The translations under genes and the position numbers were made by a program. A DNA stretch of 53,918 nucleotides, from NCBI GenBank assembly GCA_902627805.1, contig CACOKN010000007.1, forward strand, positions 1 to 53,918. The letters run 5' to 3'. This document shows positions 34,519-43,600 of this stretch, piece by piece. The notes beneath the pieces were generated by a model. That model did not search any database and was not told where the DNA came from. It saw nothing but the letters and a program-made list of their open reading frames with translations. This DNA comes from an uncultured Pelagibacteraceae bacterium. GTDB lineage: Bacteria > Pseudomonadota > Alphaproteobacteria > Pelagibacterales > Pelagibacteraceae. Every line of letters starts with the position of its first letter. The first letter of the stretch is position 1.

Positions 34519-36594
34519 TTAAATTTTTTTTGAAATTTTTAATGCAAAAGCATAGTCTAAAGCTATTTCTTCTATAGCACCATCTCTACCTGATTTTCCT
34601 CCATGACCTGCATCCATTTCTGTTTTTAAAAGTAATAAATTATTATCTGTTTTTAAATCTCTTAGCTTGGCAGTAAATTTAGCAGGCTCATCAAATAATA
34701 CTCTATTATCACTCAAACTAGTGGTAATTAACATATGAGGGTAATCCATTTTTTTTATATTATTATAAGGAGCATAAGAAAATATATAATCAAAGTGATC
34801 TTTATTGTCTTTGGCATTACCAAACTCATCAAATTCACCGACTGTTAATGGTAGAGAGTGATCAAGGTTAGTAGTTAAAGAGTCAACAAATGGAACCGCC
34901 ATTATAATTCCTAAAAATAATTTTGGAGATTGATTTACTACTGCTCCCATTAATAATCCACCTGCAGATCCACCCATACCAATGATGTTACCAGCAGAAG
35001 AGTATTTTTTTTCAATTAAGTATTTAGCTGCATAAATGTAGTCCTCAAAAGTATTTTTTTTATTTGTTAATTTTCCTTCTTTCCACCATTTCATACCTTT
35101 TTCCATTCCACCTCTAATATGAGCTGTAGCCCAGATGATATCTCTGTTGATCAAACTTAAACGTGTAGATGAAAAACTAGGGCTCATTGAATTTCCGTAT
35201 GAACCATAACCGTACAATAAGAGATTTGCAGTTCCATCAATCTTGGTTTTCTTATGTCTTGTGATTGTTAAAGGAACCATTCTTCCATCATGAGATTTAT
35301 ATTCAATTCTCTCTACGATATAATCTTCTGAATTATGCCCTGATGGAATTTCTTGTTCTTTAACTAATTTTTTTGATTTATTTGACAGATTATATGAATA
35401 AACTCTCGAAGGAGTTTTTGGTGATGAATATCCAAGGTAAATTTCATCTGTGTTTCGATCTTTTTGTTTAAGAGAAATATTTGGTACATATACTTTTTCA
35501 TCTGAAAAAATTAATTCTTCCTCAAAATTTGTTGATATATTTCTAATGAATAACTTATCTAATGCATCAGAAGTTTCTGATCGAATTATCCAATTTTTTA
35601 AAAATACACAACCACCAATTAAAACTTCATTTTTAGAAGAGACATAAGGTTTCCAATTTTGATTCTCTAAGCTTGAAGAGATATCAATCTTAAAATCTTC
35701 AGCATCATTATTTGTATGATTGTAAAAATTGTTAGCCCAAGAATTTATAGAGTATAAAATCCCTTTTTGTCTTTTAATAATTAATTTTGGTTTTGGAGTT
35801 ATTTCATCAACATCAAAGTAGTATTGCTCTGATGTGTTGTGATCAGAAGTTGTTATTAGATAATATTTTTCATCAGAAGTTAAGCTTATTCCAACTGTAA
35901 AAGCTTCACTTTTTTCCTCAAACACCAAATAATCCTCACTTAAATGGTCTCCAATTTTATGTCTATATATTTTTCGGGCACGATGATTTTCATCTAATTT
36001 TGAGTAAAAAATATATCTATCATCAAGACTAAAAGTAATACTACCAGATGTGTCCGTTATTTCTTTTGTGACCAACTTATTTGTTGAAATATCTCTTATA
36101 AAGATTTTGTAATACTCTGATCCTTTGGTATCCAGAGAATATGCAAGTAACTTATCGTTATGGCTTACTTCTAAATCTCCCAATCCAAAATATTCAACGC
36201 CTAATTTTTCTTTTTCTTTATCTCCATTCCAAATTTCTTCAACATTATCTGTATTAATTTTTTTACGGAGTTTGATAGAATAATTTCCTTCTGTTGTGGT
36301 TTTTGTCCAATAATCATAAGTATGGTCTCTAAAAGGAAGAGACTCATCATCTAATTTTATTCTCCCCTTTATTTCATCAAAAAGTTTTTTCTGTAAGTCT
36401 TTAGTATCTTTAAGATGATAGTCAGTATGATTGTTTTCTTCAATTAAGTATTTTTTTACTTCTGGATTTAATTTATTTTTGTCTTTTAAGACTTCAAGAA
36501 TATCTTTTTGATGTATCCAGCTGTAGTTATCTTCCCAACTTGTGTTGTGACAAGATTTTATTTCCAGTTTTTTTCTAAGTTGTGGTACCTTCAT
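34519..36594 (-). CDS. ptrB: Oligopeptidase B (prolyl oligopeptidase family, S9A)
   Basis: A serine peptidase of 691 residues that cuts short peptides, in the oligopeptidase B branch after Arg or Lys. The N-terminal two thirds form a beta-propeller that excludes proteins. The C-terminal alpha/beta-hydrolase domain contains LLYGYGSYGNS, IRGGMEKGMKWW, the nucleophile GMGGSAGGLL with Ser543, and the late DAGHGGKSGR with the catalytic His. Most likely cytoplasmic, as no signal sequence is visible. It is read alone on the minus strand, 97 nt upstream of hsp20's own transcript, and divergent from the DnaJ-like gene. Confidence 0.92.
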   Translation of the reverse strand: MKVPQLRKKLEIKSCHNTSWEDNYSWIHQKDILEVLKDKNKLNPEVKKYLIEENNHTDYHLKDTKDLQKKLFDEIKGRIKLDDESLPFRDHTYDYWTKTTTEGNYSIKLRKKINTDNVEEIWNGDKEKEKLGVEYFGLGDLEVSHNDKLLAYSLDTKGSEYYKIFIRDISTNKLVTKEITDTSGSITFSLDDRYIFYSKLDENHRARKIYRHKIGDHLSEDYLVFEEKSEAFTVGISLTSDEKYYLITTSDHNTSEQYYFDVDEITPKPKLIIKRQKGILYSINSWANNFYNHTNNDAEDFKIDISSSLENQNWKPYVSSKNEVLIGGCVFLKNWIIRSETSDALDKLFIRNISTNFEEELIFSDEKVYVPNISLKQKDRNTDEIYLGYSSPKTPSRVYSYNLSNKSKKLVKEQEIPSGHNSEDYIVERIEYKSHDGRMVPLTITRHKKTKIDGTANLLLYGYGSYGNSMSPSFSSTRLSLINRDIIWATAHIRGGMEKGMKWWKEGKLTNKKNTFEDYIYAAKYLIEKKYSSAGNIIGMGGSAGGLLMGAVVNQSPKLFLGIIMAVPFVDSLTTNLDHSLPLTVGEFDEFGNAKDNKDHFDYIFSYAPYNNIKKMDYPHMLITTSLSDNRVLFDEPAKFTAKLRDLKTDNNLLLLKTEMDAGHGGKSGRDGAIEEIALDYAFALKISKKI

Positions 36595-36610
36595 AAAAAA
36601 GAAGAACTAT

Positions 36611-37114
36611 ATGAATATCATAATTTATACATTAGTCATTTTGACTATTTTATACTTTCTATTGAAATTTATAACTAAGATTTCCTCAAAAAAAATATCA
36701 AAAGGTCTAAGAATTTTATTAATACTTGGATTCATTGTATTAGCAATTTTATTTGCCATCGGTGGGCGTTTTTTATTAACTTTGCCTTTTACATTAGCTA
36801 GTCTTGCATTATTAAAATTAAAAGGTCTATCTATTTTTCAATTAATATCGCTTTATAGATTAATTCAAACATTGAGAAGATCAGGAAGATTTTCTTTTAA
36901 TCAATCGAACCTAAATAACTCATCTTCAATTTCAGTAACTGAAGCATATAAAATATTAAATTTAGATGTGAATAAAAAAATTACAAAAGAAGATGTAAAT
37001 AAAGCTTATGTTAAAATACAAAAAAAAATCCATCCAGATATTTCACCGGAGACAGCTAGATTGTCCTCAATAGTAAATGAAGCAAAAGATATAGTTTTGA
37101 ACGATATTTCTTAA
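36611..37114 (+). CDS. Membrane-anchored DnaJ-like protein (Tim14/Pam18-like)
   Basis: A 167-residue protein. The N-terminus holds membrane helices (about residues 3-20 and 35-70) separated by a basic loop (KISSKKISKG). A serine/asparagine-rich linker leads to a C-terminal J-like domain: SVTEAYKILNLDVNKKITKEDVNKAYVKIQKKIHPDISPETARLSSIVNEAKDIVL. The HPD tripeptide needed to stimulate DnaK is present. The layout is that of the mitochondrial import motor subunit Pam18 and its alphaproteobacterial relatives. It overlaps the convergent GT9 gene by 4 nt. Its bacterial role is not established. Confidence 0.75.
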   Translation: MNIIIYTLVILTILYFLLKFITKISSKKISKGLRILLILGFIVLAILFAIGGRFLLTLPFTLASLALLKLKGLSIFQLISLYRLIQTLRRSGRFSFNQSNLNNSSSISVTEAYKILNLDVNKKITKEDVNKAYVKIQKKIHPDISPETARLSSIVNEAKDIVLNDIS

Positions 37115-38073
37115 TTTAGAATCGCTAAAGCTTTATCAAATATTTTCTGCGGATTTATTCTATCTTTTCCAGAGGTATGATGCCTAACAGTTTCCTCACC
37201 ATCTGGAATTACCGGGAACATTTTAGAGTTATAATTTCCGTAAATAATTGGCGTATCAACCATCAGAGTAATAGTTTTAGTCCCCAATGCTGCAGATAAG
37301 TGACTAAAACTTGAATCATTACAAATGGACAGATTACAGTTTTTTATGATCGGCAAAATTTCTTTAATTGATAAATCATCTAAAGGTAAACATGTGTCTT
37401 TAAATTTAGACTGAAGTATTTCATTAAGAATAATTTGCTCATCACTATTTTTTCCAGTTGCAAGATAAAATCTACATTTTTTAATTTTCGAAATTTTATC
37501 CATAAAACTGATAAATATTTTTGAAGGAACCCTTTTTGTTGGTCCTGAACCACCAATTCCTAAGAGTATATTAATTTTATTTCTATCAATGTTAAATTTT
37601 TTAACTGATTGTGAAATAGTTTCATCATCAATATGTATTTCAGGATCATCAATTTCTTTAATATTTAATTTATCTTCTAAAAATTTTTTTGGCGTATTAA
37701 TAATGTGTTGGTCAGTTTTACTAAATAATGGATACTGATAAATTTCGGCTATTCCTGACAATTTTGCTATTAAGTTAAATCTAAGAGAAGAATTAAAAAT
37801 GAAAATTTTATCAAAATTTTGTTTTTTTAATTCTTTCATTAAATTTAAAGTTCCAAAAAAACCACCATGTTTATTACTTAATTTTTTATCTCTTTCTAAG
37901 ATAAGAATTTTATTAATGTAATTAGTTTGATGTAAAAACTCTTCTGCTTTAGAATTTTTTCTTACCAGTAGACTTACTGGTGAATTATATTTTTTTGATA
38001 TTGCCTTAATAAAGGGTAAAAAGATTACTGTATCGCCAATACCCATTCTATTTTGGACAGCTAATATTTTCAT
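37111..38073 (-). CDS. Glycosyltransferase family 9 (heptosyltransferase-like)
   Basis: A GT-B-fold glycosyltransferase of 320 residues, probably acting in lipopolysaccharide core or other surface-sugar assembly at the cytoplasmic face of the inner membrane. The N-terminal NRMGIGDTVIFLPFIKAISKKY and the C-terminal nucleotide-binding part with GIGGSGPTKRVP, CNLSICNDSSFSHLSAALGTKTITL match ADP-heptose:LPS heptosyltransferases. No other LPS genes adjoin it. The donor and acceptor are unknown. Confidence 0.85.
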   Translation of the reverse strand: MKILAVQNRMGIGDTVIFLPFIKAISKKYNSPVSLLVRKNSKAEEFLHQTNYINKILILERDKKLSNKHGGFFGTLNLMKELKKQNFDKIFIFNSSLRFNLIAKLSGIAEIYQYPLFSKTDQHIINTPKKFLEDKLNIKEIDDPEIHIDDETISQSVKKFNIDRNKINILLGIGGSGPTKRVPSKIFISFMDKISKIKKCRFYLATGKNSDEQIILNEILQSKFKDTCLPLDDLSIKEILPIIKNCNLSICNDSSFSHLSAALGTKTITLMVDTPIIYGNYNSKMFPVIPDGEETVRHHTSGKDRINPQKIFDKALAILN

Positions 38074-38123
38074 ATTTGATTTATAAACTTTACTAATTTT
38101 TATATTTTATATAAATTTTTATT

Positions 38124-39008
38124 ATGACAAAAATAAGTGGGATATATGCAGCTTCAATGTCAGTTCTGAACTCTGATTTAAGCTTAAATATTGAAAAAAC
38201 CATATCTCATGCTGAAAACTTAATTGATCAGGGTTGTCATGGTACAGCAATATTTGGAAGCACTGGACAAGCACAATTAATTCCTATTGTTGAAAAGATT
38301 AAATTACTAAATCATCTTTCAGAAAGTAAATACAAAGAAAAACACTTAATTGGGACAGGTTTAAATTCTTTAAATGAAACAATTAATTTAATGAAAATTT
38401 CAGTTTCTCTAAACTTTAAAAAATTTTTAATCATGCCACCAGCTTATTATAAATATCAAGATAAGGATGTAATAAACTTTTACACAAAAATTATTGATGC
38501 AGTACCAGAGTCTAAAATTATACTTTATAATTTTGAAAAATTGTGTGGATATAAATTTAGTATTGAATGTGTAGAAAAATTAGTTGAAAAATTTCCTGAT
38601 CAAATTGTAGGTGTAAAGGATAGTTCTTACAATTTATTTGAAAAGTTAAAGTTGGAAAATTTTTCAGTTATGCCAGGTTCAGAGTCAAAATTACTTAAAG
38701 GATTAGAAAATGGTTGTTCGGGTATTATTACTGCAACTTGCAATGCTACATCTCAATTAGCTCGAAAATTTTACGATGATTTTCAAGAAAAAAAAGATCA
38801 TTCTTTAAACCAAAAATTAGTTAATGTCAGAAATGCTTTTGAAAAATATAATTTAATTTCAGCTCTTCATACTTTATTTTCAAAAGAGAACAAAATTTAT
38901 GGAAATCTTTTACCACCTTTAAGTTTACTCAACGAGGTTGATGAGAAAAATCTTTTGCAGAGTTTAAAAGATTTAAATTTTGAAACAAAATCACAATTGG
39001 CAGCTTGA
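38124..39008 (+). CDS. DapA-like aldolase (dihydrodipicolinate synthase/N-acetylneuraminate lyase family)
   Basis: A class I aldolase TIM barrel of 294 residues. The Schiff-base lysine is in IVGVKDSSYN and the conserved tyrosine in ILYNFEKLCGY. The first barrel strand has GIYAASMSVLN and the pyruvate-binding GSTGQAQ in place of the usual GTTGE, so the glutamate typical of authentic DapA is missing. It therefore probably acts on another 2-oxo acid or hydroxyacid rather than in lysine synthesis. It is followed at 1 nt by cfa. The specific substrate is unknown. Confidence 0.8.
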   Translation: MTKISGIYAASMSVLNSDLSLNIEKTISHAENLIDQGCHGTAIFGSTGQAQLIPIVEKIKLLNHLSESKYKEKHLIGTGLNSLNETINLMKISVSLNFKKFLIMPPAYYKYQDKDVINFYTKIIDAVPESKIILYNFEKLCGYKFSIECVEKLVEKFPDQIVGVKDSSYNLFEKLKLENFSVMPGSESKLLKGLENGCSGIITATCNATSQLARKFYDDFQEKKDHSLNQKLVNVRNAFEKYNLISALHTLFSKENKIYGNLLPPLSLLNEVDEKNLLQSLKDLNFETKSQLAA

Positions 39009-39009
39009 G

Positions 39010-40197
39010 ATGTATTTAGCGAGATTTCTTAATAAAATATTTAAAAAAGGAGGGTTTATTTTAACGGATGCTAACTCCAAGGATTATATTATTGGTCAGC
39101 CAACTGACGATCCTATTAAATTAAAAATTTTAAATAAGAAACTTCATTATAAATTACTATTCCATCCAGATCTTTACTTTGGGGAGGCATACACAAATGG
39201 AGATATAGTAATCGAAAATGGATCTCTAACAGATTTTTTAGATCTAGCATTGATGAATATTGGAAGAAAGGAGTTAAACATTTTTAGTTATCTTTTAAAT
39301 AAATTTAGAGGATCATATAGATATCTTACAAATTTCAACTTTATCAAAAAATCGAAAATGAATGTTTCACATCACTATGATATCAAAGACGATCTCTATG
39401 ATTTGTTTTTAGATCCGAAAAAACAATATTCGTGTGCTTATTTTAAAAATAAAAATGATAGCCTTGAAATCGCACAGAATAATAAGATTCAACATATAAT
39501 TAAAAAATTAAATATTAAATCTGACCAGAAAGTTTTAGATATAGGATGTGGCTGGGGATCGTTAGCAATTGATATTGCTAAAAGTGCTAAGTGTGAAGTT
39601 ACAGGAATAACCTTATCAGAAAATCAATTAAACTATTGCAATCAAAAAACAAAAGACATGAATTTACAGAACCAAGTAAAATTTAAACTGATGGATTATA
39701 GAGAGCTGGATGAGAAATTTGATAGAATAGTGAGCGTTGGAATGTTTGAACACGTTGGAAGGAAATTTTATAAAAAGTTTTTTAAACAAATTGAAAAATT
39801 GTTGAAAGACGATGGTGTTTCATTAATTCACACTATTGGGTCTGTAAACCCACCAAGAGATCCTCATCCTTGGATTACAAAGTATATTTTTCCTGGTGGT
39901 TATACACCAAGCTTAAGTGAAGTAACGAATCCTATTGAAAAAGCTGGCTTAATTGTAACCGACATTGAAGTTTTAAGACTTCATTATGCTCATACTTTAA
40001 GACACTGGAAAGAAAACTGTTTAAAAAATAAAGATAAAATAATCCAAATGTTTGATGAAAAATTTTTTAGAATGTGGGAGTTTTATCTCGCTGGTTGTGA
40101 AATGGCTTTTAAGTGGGGTGATCAAGTTGTTTATCAATTTCAACTCACTAAAAATTATAGATCAACCCCTGTGACTAGAGACTATATTTATCAATAA
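39010..40197 (+). CDS. cfa: Cyclopropane-fatty-acyl-phospholipid synthase
   Basis: A SAM-dependent enzyme that adds a methylene bridge to unsaturated acyl chains of membrane lipids, or a close homologue that methylates them; 395 residues from the ATG at 39010. A TTG at 38980 inside the previous gene is unlikely. An N-terminal SCP2-like region (about 1-110) precedes the catalytic part: MNVSHHYDIKDDLYDLFLD, YSCAYF, the SAM site VLDIGCGWGSLAI, and GITLSENQ. The segments MFEHVGRKFYKKFF and FPGGYTPSLSE complete the active site. It is tightly linked to the aldolase gene. Confidence 0.92.
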   Translation: MYLARFLNKIFKKGGFILTDANSKDYIIGQPTDDPIKLKILNKKLHYKLLFHPDLYFGEAYTNGDIVIENGSLTDFLDLALMNIGRKELNIFSYLLNKFRGSYRYLTNFNFIKKSKMNVSHHYDIKDDLYDLFLDPKKQYSCAYFKNKNDSLEIAQNNKIQHIIKKLNIKSDQKVLDIGCGWGSLAIDIAKSAKCEVTGITLSENQLNYCNQKTKDMNLQNQVKFKLMDYRELDEKFDRIVSVGMFEHVGRKFYKKFFKQIEKLLKDDGVSLIHTIGSVNPPRDPHPWITKYIFPGGYTPSLSEVTNPIEKAGLIVTDIEVLRLHYAHTLRHWKENCLKNKDKIIQMFDEKFFRMWEFYLAGCEMAFKWGDQVVYQFQLTKNYRSTPVTRDYIYQ

Positions 40198-40226
40198 ATT
40201 ATTGATAGAATCATTTCTTCTCAGAA

Positions 40227-41423
40227 ATGAAAAAAAAACAAAAAAAATCAAAAAAAAAAAGAAAAGTATCAAAAAAAGCCAAACCCTATAAGTTTCGAAG
40301 AAAAAGTAAAAAAACTAAAAGGGTTGTTAAAAGATTGAAAAAAAAAAGAGTTATCAAAAAAAAGAAAAATAAAGTTAAAAAATTAAAAAAAACTAATTAT
40401 TTAAAACAAATTAAAAAAACCCAAAACGAAAGTATAGTTTTAAAATTAGTTAAATTACAGCTATCCCTGAAACCTCAATTCAATTTTAAATTTAATTTTA
40501 GTTTAGAAAAACATATTCAAGGTTTTTTTGATAAAATTTCAGAGACAATTTCAAGTTATAAAGTTTTAAAACGTGATGAAAAAAGAAGAATTAAAATAGA
40601 AAAAATTGAAAGAGAGAGGGCAGAAAAAATTGAGTTGGCTAAACAAAAAGAGGAAGAACAAGCTCTCAGAGTTAAACTAAAAGAACAAACACTTAAAGAA
40701 GAAGCTAGATTAGAAAAACAAAGAGTAAAAGATATAAAATTATTCCTAAGAAAAGAGCAAGCACTTTTAAGAATTGAGCAAGCTGAAAAACAAAAACAGT
40801 TTTTAAAACAATTAAGACTAGATAAACAAATTGAAAAATTCAGAATTAGAGAAGTCAAGGAATTAGAAAAACTTGAGAAAATTTCTTTAAAAGAAAAAAG
40901 AGAAGACTATGCGGGTTTACAAGAAAGAATTGATAAACTTAAGGAAAAATATCGATTACTTCGAGATCAAAAAATTAAAGAAAGGGTTGAAGCATTAGGG
41001 GTTAAACTTCAAGGTGATGAAGATAGAGAAACCTTATTAGAAAAAGAAAAAGAATATACTTTAGCGAGACAAAAAATTGAATTTGCATTAGAAAGTTTTT
41101 ACAGAAGTGCAAGTAGCCTAGTATTTCAGTTAAATAAAAGACATATCACCCGCGACATGTCTATTTTTCGTTGTATAGACAGAAGATTTGAAACAGGTGA
41201 AGTTTTTATTAAATGGGATGAGTCTCAAGATGATGACTGGTTATTATTAATTTATATTAAGAATAATTCTCCAGATGAAGGAATTGTTATTGAAGATAAA
41301 ACTAATCCTGAAAAAAATCTTTCTCATGAGTTTAGAAATGTAGATATCTTCAAAGCTTCAGATACAATGGTAGACTCTTTAACGCAACTCATTGCAAGGA
41401 AAAGAGCCAAAAATAATAATTAA
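40227..41423 (+). CDS. Lysine-tailed coiled-coil protein, function unknown
   Basis: A 398-residue protein with three parts. Residues 1-60 contain 37 Lys/Arg and no Asp or Glu (the first acidic residue is at about 68), like a histone H1 tail. Residues about 112-290 are a long charged coiled coil rich in Glu, Lys, Arg and Leu. Residues about 291-398 look globular: YRSASSLVFQLNKRHITRDM, FRCIDRRFETGEVFIKWDES and DDWLLLIYIKNN. There is no signal peptide or membrane segment. I recognise no family. Nucleic-acid or membrane-surface binding through the tail is a reasonable guess. The A-runs at 40228-40265 are a place where sequencing or replication slippage would matter. Confidence 0.75.
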   Translation: MKKKQKKSKKKRKVSKKAKPYKFRRKSKKTKRVVKRLKKKRVIKKKKNKVKKLKKTNYLKQIKKTQNESIVLKLVKLQLSLKPQFNFKFNFSLEKHIQGFFDKISETISSYKVLKRDEKRRIKIEKIERERAEKIELAKQKEEEQALRVKLKEQTLKEEARLEKQRVKDIKLFLRKEQALLRIEQAEKQKQFLKQLRLDKQIEKFRIREVKELEKLEKISLKEKREDYAGLQERIDKLKEKYRLLRDQKIKERVEALGVKLQGDEDRETLLEKEKEYTLARQKIEFALESFYRSASSLVFQLNKRHITRDMSIFRCIDRRFETGEVFIKWDESQDDDWLLLIYIKNNSPDEGIVIEDKTNPEKNLSHEFRNVDIFKASDTMVDSLTQLIARKRAKNNN

Positions 41424-41453
41424 ACATTTATTTTAAATTAGGTATTATCTATA

Positions 41454-41747
41454 ATGATTTTAGGATCTGCCTTTTTAATAATTTTATATTTAATTTTCAG
41501 ATACATTATTGCGTGGATCACATATTTTAATAATTTAGACCCAAGACTTGGTGATAGTACATGGCGGTTTACCTATGATTATCCAGTAGTCGGTGAGAGA
41601 GATATCTCTGATTTGGATGATAAGGACTTTGTTAGATTAAGAAGAAAAAAGAATAAAATTATATTACTAATGTACTCAATAGTCTTAGTGATGTTTGTAT
41701 CTTCCATGTCTTTATTAAGTAAATTTTTATTATTTTTTACAAGTTAG
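41454..41747 (+). CDS. Small two-helix membrane protein, function unknown
   Basis: A 97-residue protein with membrane helices at about residues 2-24 and 70-94. They are separated by a soluble loop with FNNLDPRLGDSTWRFTYDYPVVGERDISDLDDKDFVRLRRKK. Both the WRFTYDYPVVGE and DDKDFVRLRRKK parts look constrained rather than random. The positive loop end before helix 2 suggests a cytoplasmic loop. I do not recognise a family. It is 30 nt downstream of the lysine-tailed protein on the same strand, so the two may be one transcript, and it overlaps the convergent DCC protein by 11 nt. Confidence 0.6.
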   Translation: MILGSAFLIILYLIFRYIIAWITYFNNLDPRLGDSTWRFTYDYPVVGERDISDLDDKDFVRLRRKKNKIILLMYSIVLVMFVSSMSLLSKFLLFFTS

Positions 41748-42093
41748 ATTTTTTAAGTTGCTTTTTATTTTTTAAGTAAAGAAAAAAAGCTACTATTTCA
41801 TATACAATTGTAAATATATTAAAGATGATTGGTAATTTAAAAAATTTATAAAGAAATTTATATTTTGGCATTTTTTTCCATAATAATAAAAAAGCCTCTG
41901 CACCTCCAAAAACTTTTTCACCATCTTTGACATGCAGTCTTCTCAAAAGTTGTTTACTATCTTTAGAGGTTTCTTGTTCAGCTAATTCATTGTCTGTGAT
42001 ATCAACCCAGTCAATTTCTTCTATTTTTTCCTTTTTATAGAGATCAATTTCTGCCTTACAAATTTTACAAGAATTATTAAAATAAACTTTCAT
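41737..42093 (-). CDS. DCC-family thiol-disulfide oxidoreductase-like protein (DUF393)
   Basis: A 118-residue protein with a thioredoxin-like start, MKVYFNNSCKICKAEIDLYKK, whose CxxC is Cys9/Cys12. The GAEAFLLLWKKMPKYKFLYKFFKLP stretch and a membrane-like hydrophobic segment (about 85-106) are typical of DUF393. The family name comes from its usual DxxCxxC start; here the residue before the first Cys is Ser. The biochemical role is undetermined. It is monocistronic on the minus strand, 94 nt from the divergent tldD. Confidence 0.82.
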   Translation of the reverse strand: MKVYFNNSCKICKAEIDLYKKEKIEEIDWVDITDNELAEQETSKDSKQLLRRLHVKDGEKVFGGAEAFLLLWKKMPKYKFLYKFFKLPIIFNIFTIVYEIVAFFLYLKNKKQLKKSNL

Positions 42094-42187
42094 AATTAGA
42101 TGTTTTATTACTAATTTGTCCCATATATGTACATGCGTAAAATACTCTAGTTGAAAAATCTTTGAAACAATCTATTTAATATCTTCT

Positions 42188-43600
42188 ATGAGTAATTTCT
42201 TTGAAAAATCTGACCTATCAAGAAGTGAAGCTGAAAATATTATTTCGGATACTCTTCAAAAATGTGATGATGGTGAGTTGTACTTAGAAAATTCTAAATC
42301 TGAGTCAATTTTACTAGATGATAATAAGATAAAAAATTCTAGTTATAATTCAGATTTAGGATTTGGGTTTAGAGCTATCTCTGATGAAGTAGTTGCTTAT
42401 TCTCACTCTAATGAAATTTCAAAAAACTCATTAAAGCAATCCTCAGAAAATTTAAAATCGACACTTAAATCTGTCAAAGGTACCTATAATCATGAAATTC
42501 CTAAATCTAATAAGAGATATTATGAAAACATTAACCCTATTGAACAAAAATCTCTCAATGAAAAAATTAAAATACTTAATGAAGTAAATAAATATTTACG
42601 TTCAAAAGATGACAACATTAAACAAGTTACAGCTAATTTTTTGGGAGAACAAAAATCGGTTGAAATAATTAGATCTGGTGGAGAAACTTTAACTGATGTT
42701 CGTCCTTTAATAAGATTCAATGTATCCGTTATGCTTGAGAAAAATGGGAGAAAAGAGACGGGTGTGTATGGCGTTGGAGGAAGACAATCTTATGACTCTT
42801 ATTTAAAAGATGATAACTGGAAAAATGTTTGTGATGAAGCTTTGAGAATAGCTTCGGTAAATTTAGAGAGTAAACCTGCACCAGCTGGTGAAATGAAAGT
42901 TGTGCTAGGACCTGGTTGGCCAGCAATATTAATTCATGAGGCTGTTGGTCATGGTTTAGAAGGAGATTTTAACAGAAAAAAAACCTCAGCTTTTCATAAT
43001 TTAATGGGTCAAAAAGTTGCAAGTGAGGGAGTTACAATTGTTGATGATGGTACTATTGATAACAGAAGAGGTAGTCTTACGATTGATGATGAGGGAACCC
43101 CGACAGAAAAAACCGTTTTAATTGAGAATGGGATTTTAAAAAATTTTATGCAAGACCGTCTAAACGCTCGTTTAATGAAAACCAAATCTACTGGTAGTGG
43201 AAGAAGAGAAAACTATAGACATATCGTTCTTCCAAGAATGAGAAATACGATGATGCTGAGTGGTAATCAGACTCAGGATGAGATGATTAAAGCTGTCGAT
43301 AAAGGTATTTTTGCTGTGAGTTTTGGTGGCGGACAGGTTGATATTACCTCTGGAAAATTTGTATTCAATTGTACTGAAGCTTATGAGATTGTTAATGGCA
43401 AAATTGGATCTCCAATTAAAGGTGCAACACTTATTGGGGATGGACCTTCAATTTTAAAAGAAGTTTCTATGGTTGGGAATGACATGATGATGGATCCTGG
43501 TATTGGAACATGTGGAAAAGCTGGCCAAGGTGTTCCCGTAGGCGTTGCTCAACCATCTATACTAATTAATAAGATGACTGTTGGTGGCACAAAACTTTAA
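42188..43600 (+). CDS. tldD: Metalloprotease subunit TldD
   Basis: The catalytic subunit of the TldD/TldE heterodimeric zinc protease, 470 residues. The family degrades unfolded short peptides, processes microcin precursors and helps toxin-antitoxin turnover in E. coli. The zinc motif HEAVGHGLEGD places His250, Glu251 and His254 in a variant HExxxH. Further conserved parts are SFGGGQVDITSGKFVF and GPSILKEVSMVGNDM, and the C-terminal GTCGKAGQGVPVGVAQPS with a conserved Cys. The stop codon abuts the tldE start, so the subunits are co-translated. Confidence 0.95.
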   Translation: MSNFFEKSDLSRSEAENIISDTLQKCDDGELYLENSKSESILLDDNKIKNSSYNSDLGFGFRAISDEVVAYSHSNEISKNSLKQSSENLKSTLKSVKGTYNHEIPKSNKRYYENINPIEQKSLNEKIKILNEVNKYLRSKDDNIKQVTANFLGEQKSVEIIRSGGETLTDVRPLIRFNVSVMLEKNGRKETGVYGVGGRQSYDSYLKDDNWKNVCDEALRIASVNLESKPAPAGEMKVVLGPGWPAILIHEAVGHGLEGDFNRKKTSAFHNLMGQKVASEGVTIVDDGTIDNRRGSLTIDDEGTPTEKTVLIENGILKNFMQDRLNARLMKTKSTGSGRRENYRHIVLPRMRNTMMLSGNQTQDEMIKAVDKGIFAVSFGGGQVDITSGKFVFNCTEAYEIVNGKIGSPIKGATLIGDGPSILKEVSMVGNDMMMDPGIGTCGKAGQGVPVGVAQPSILINKMTVGGTKL

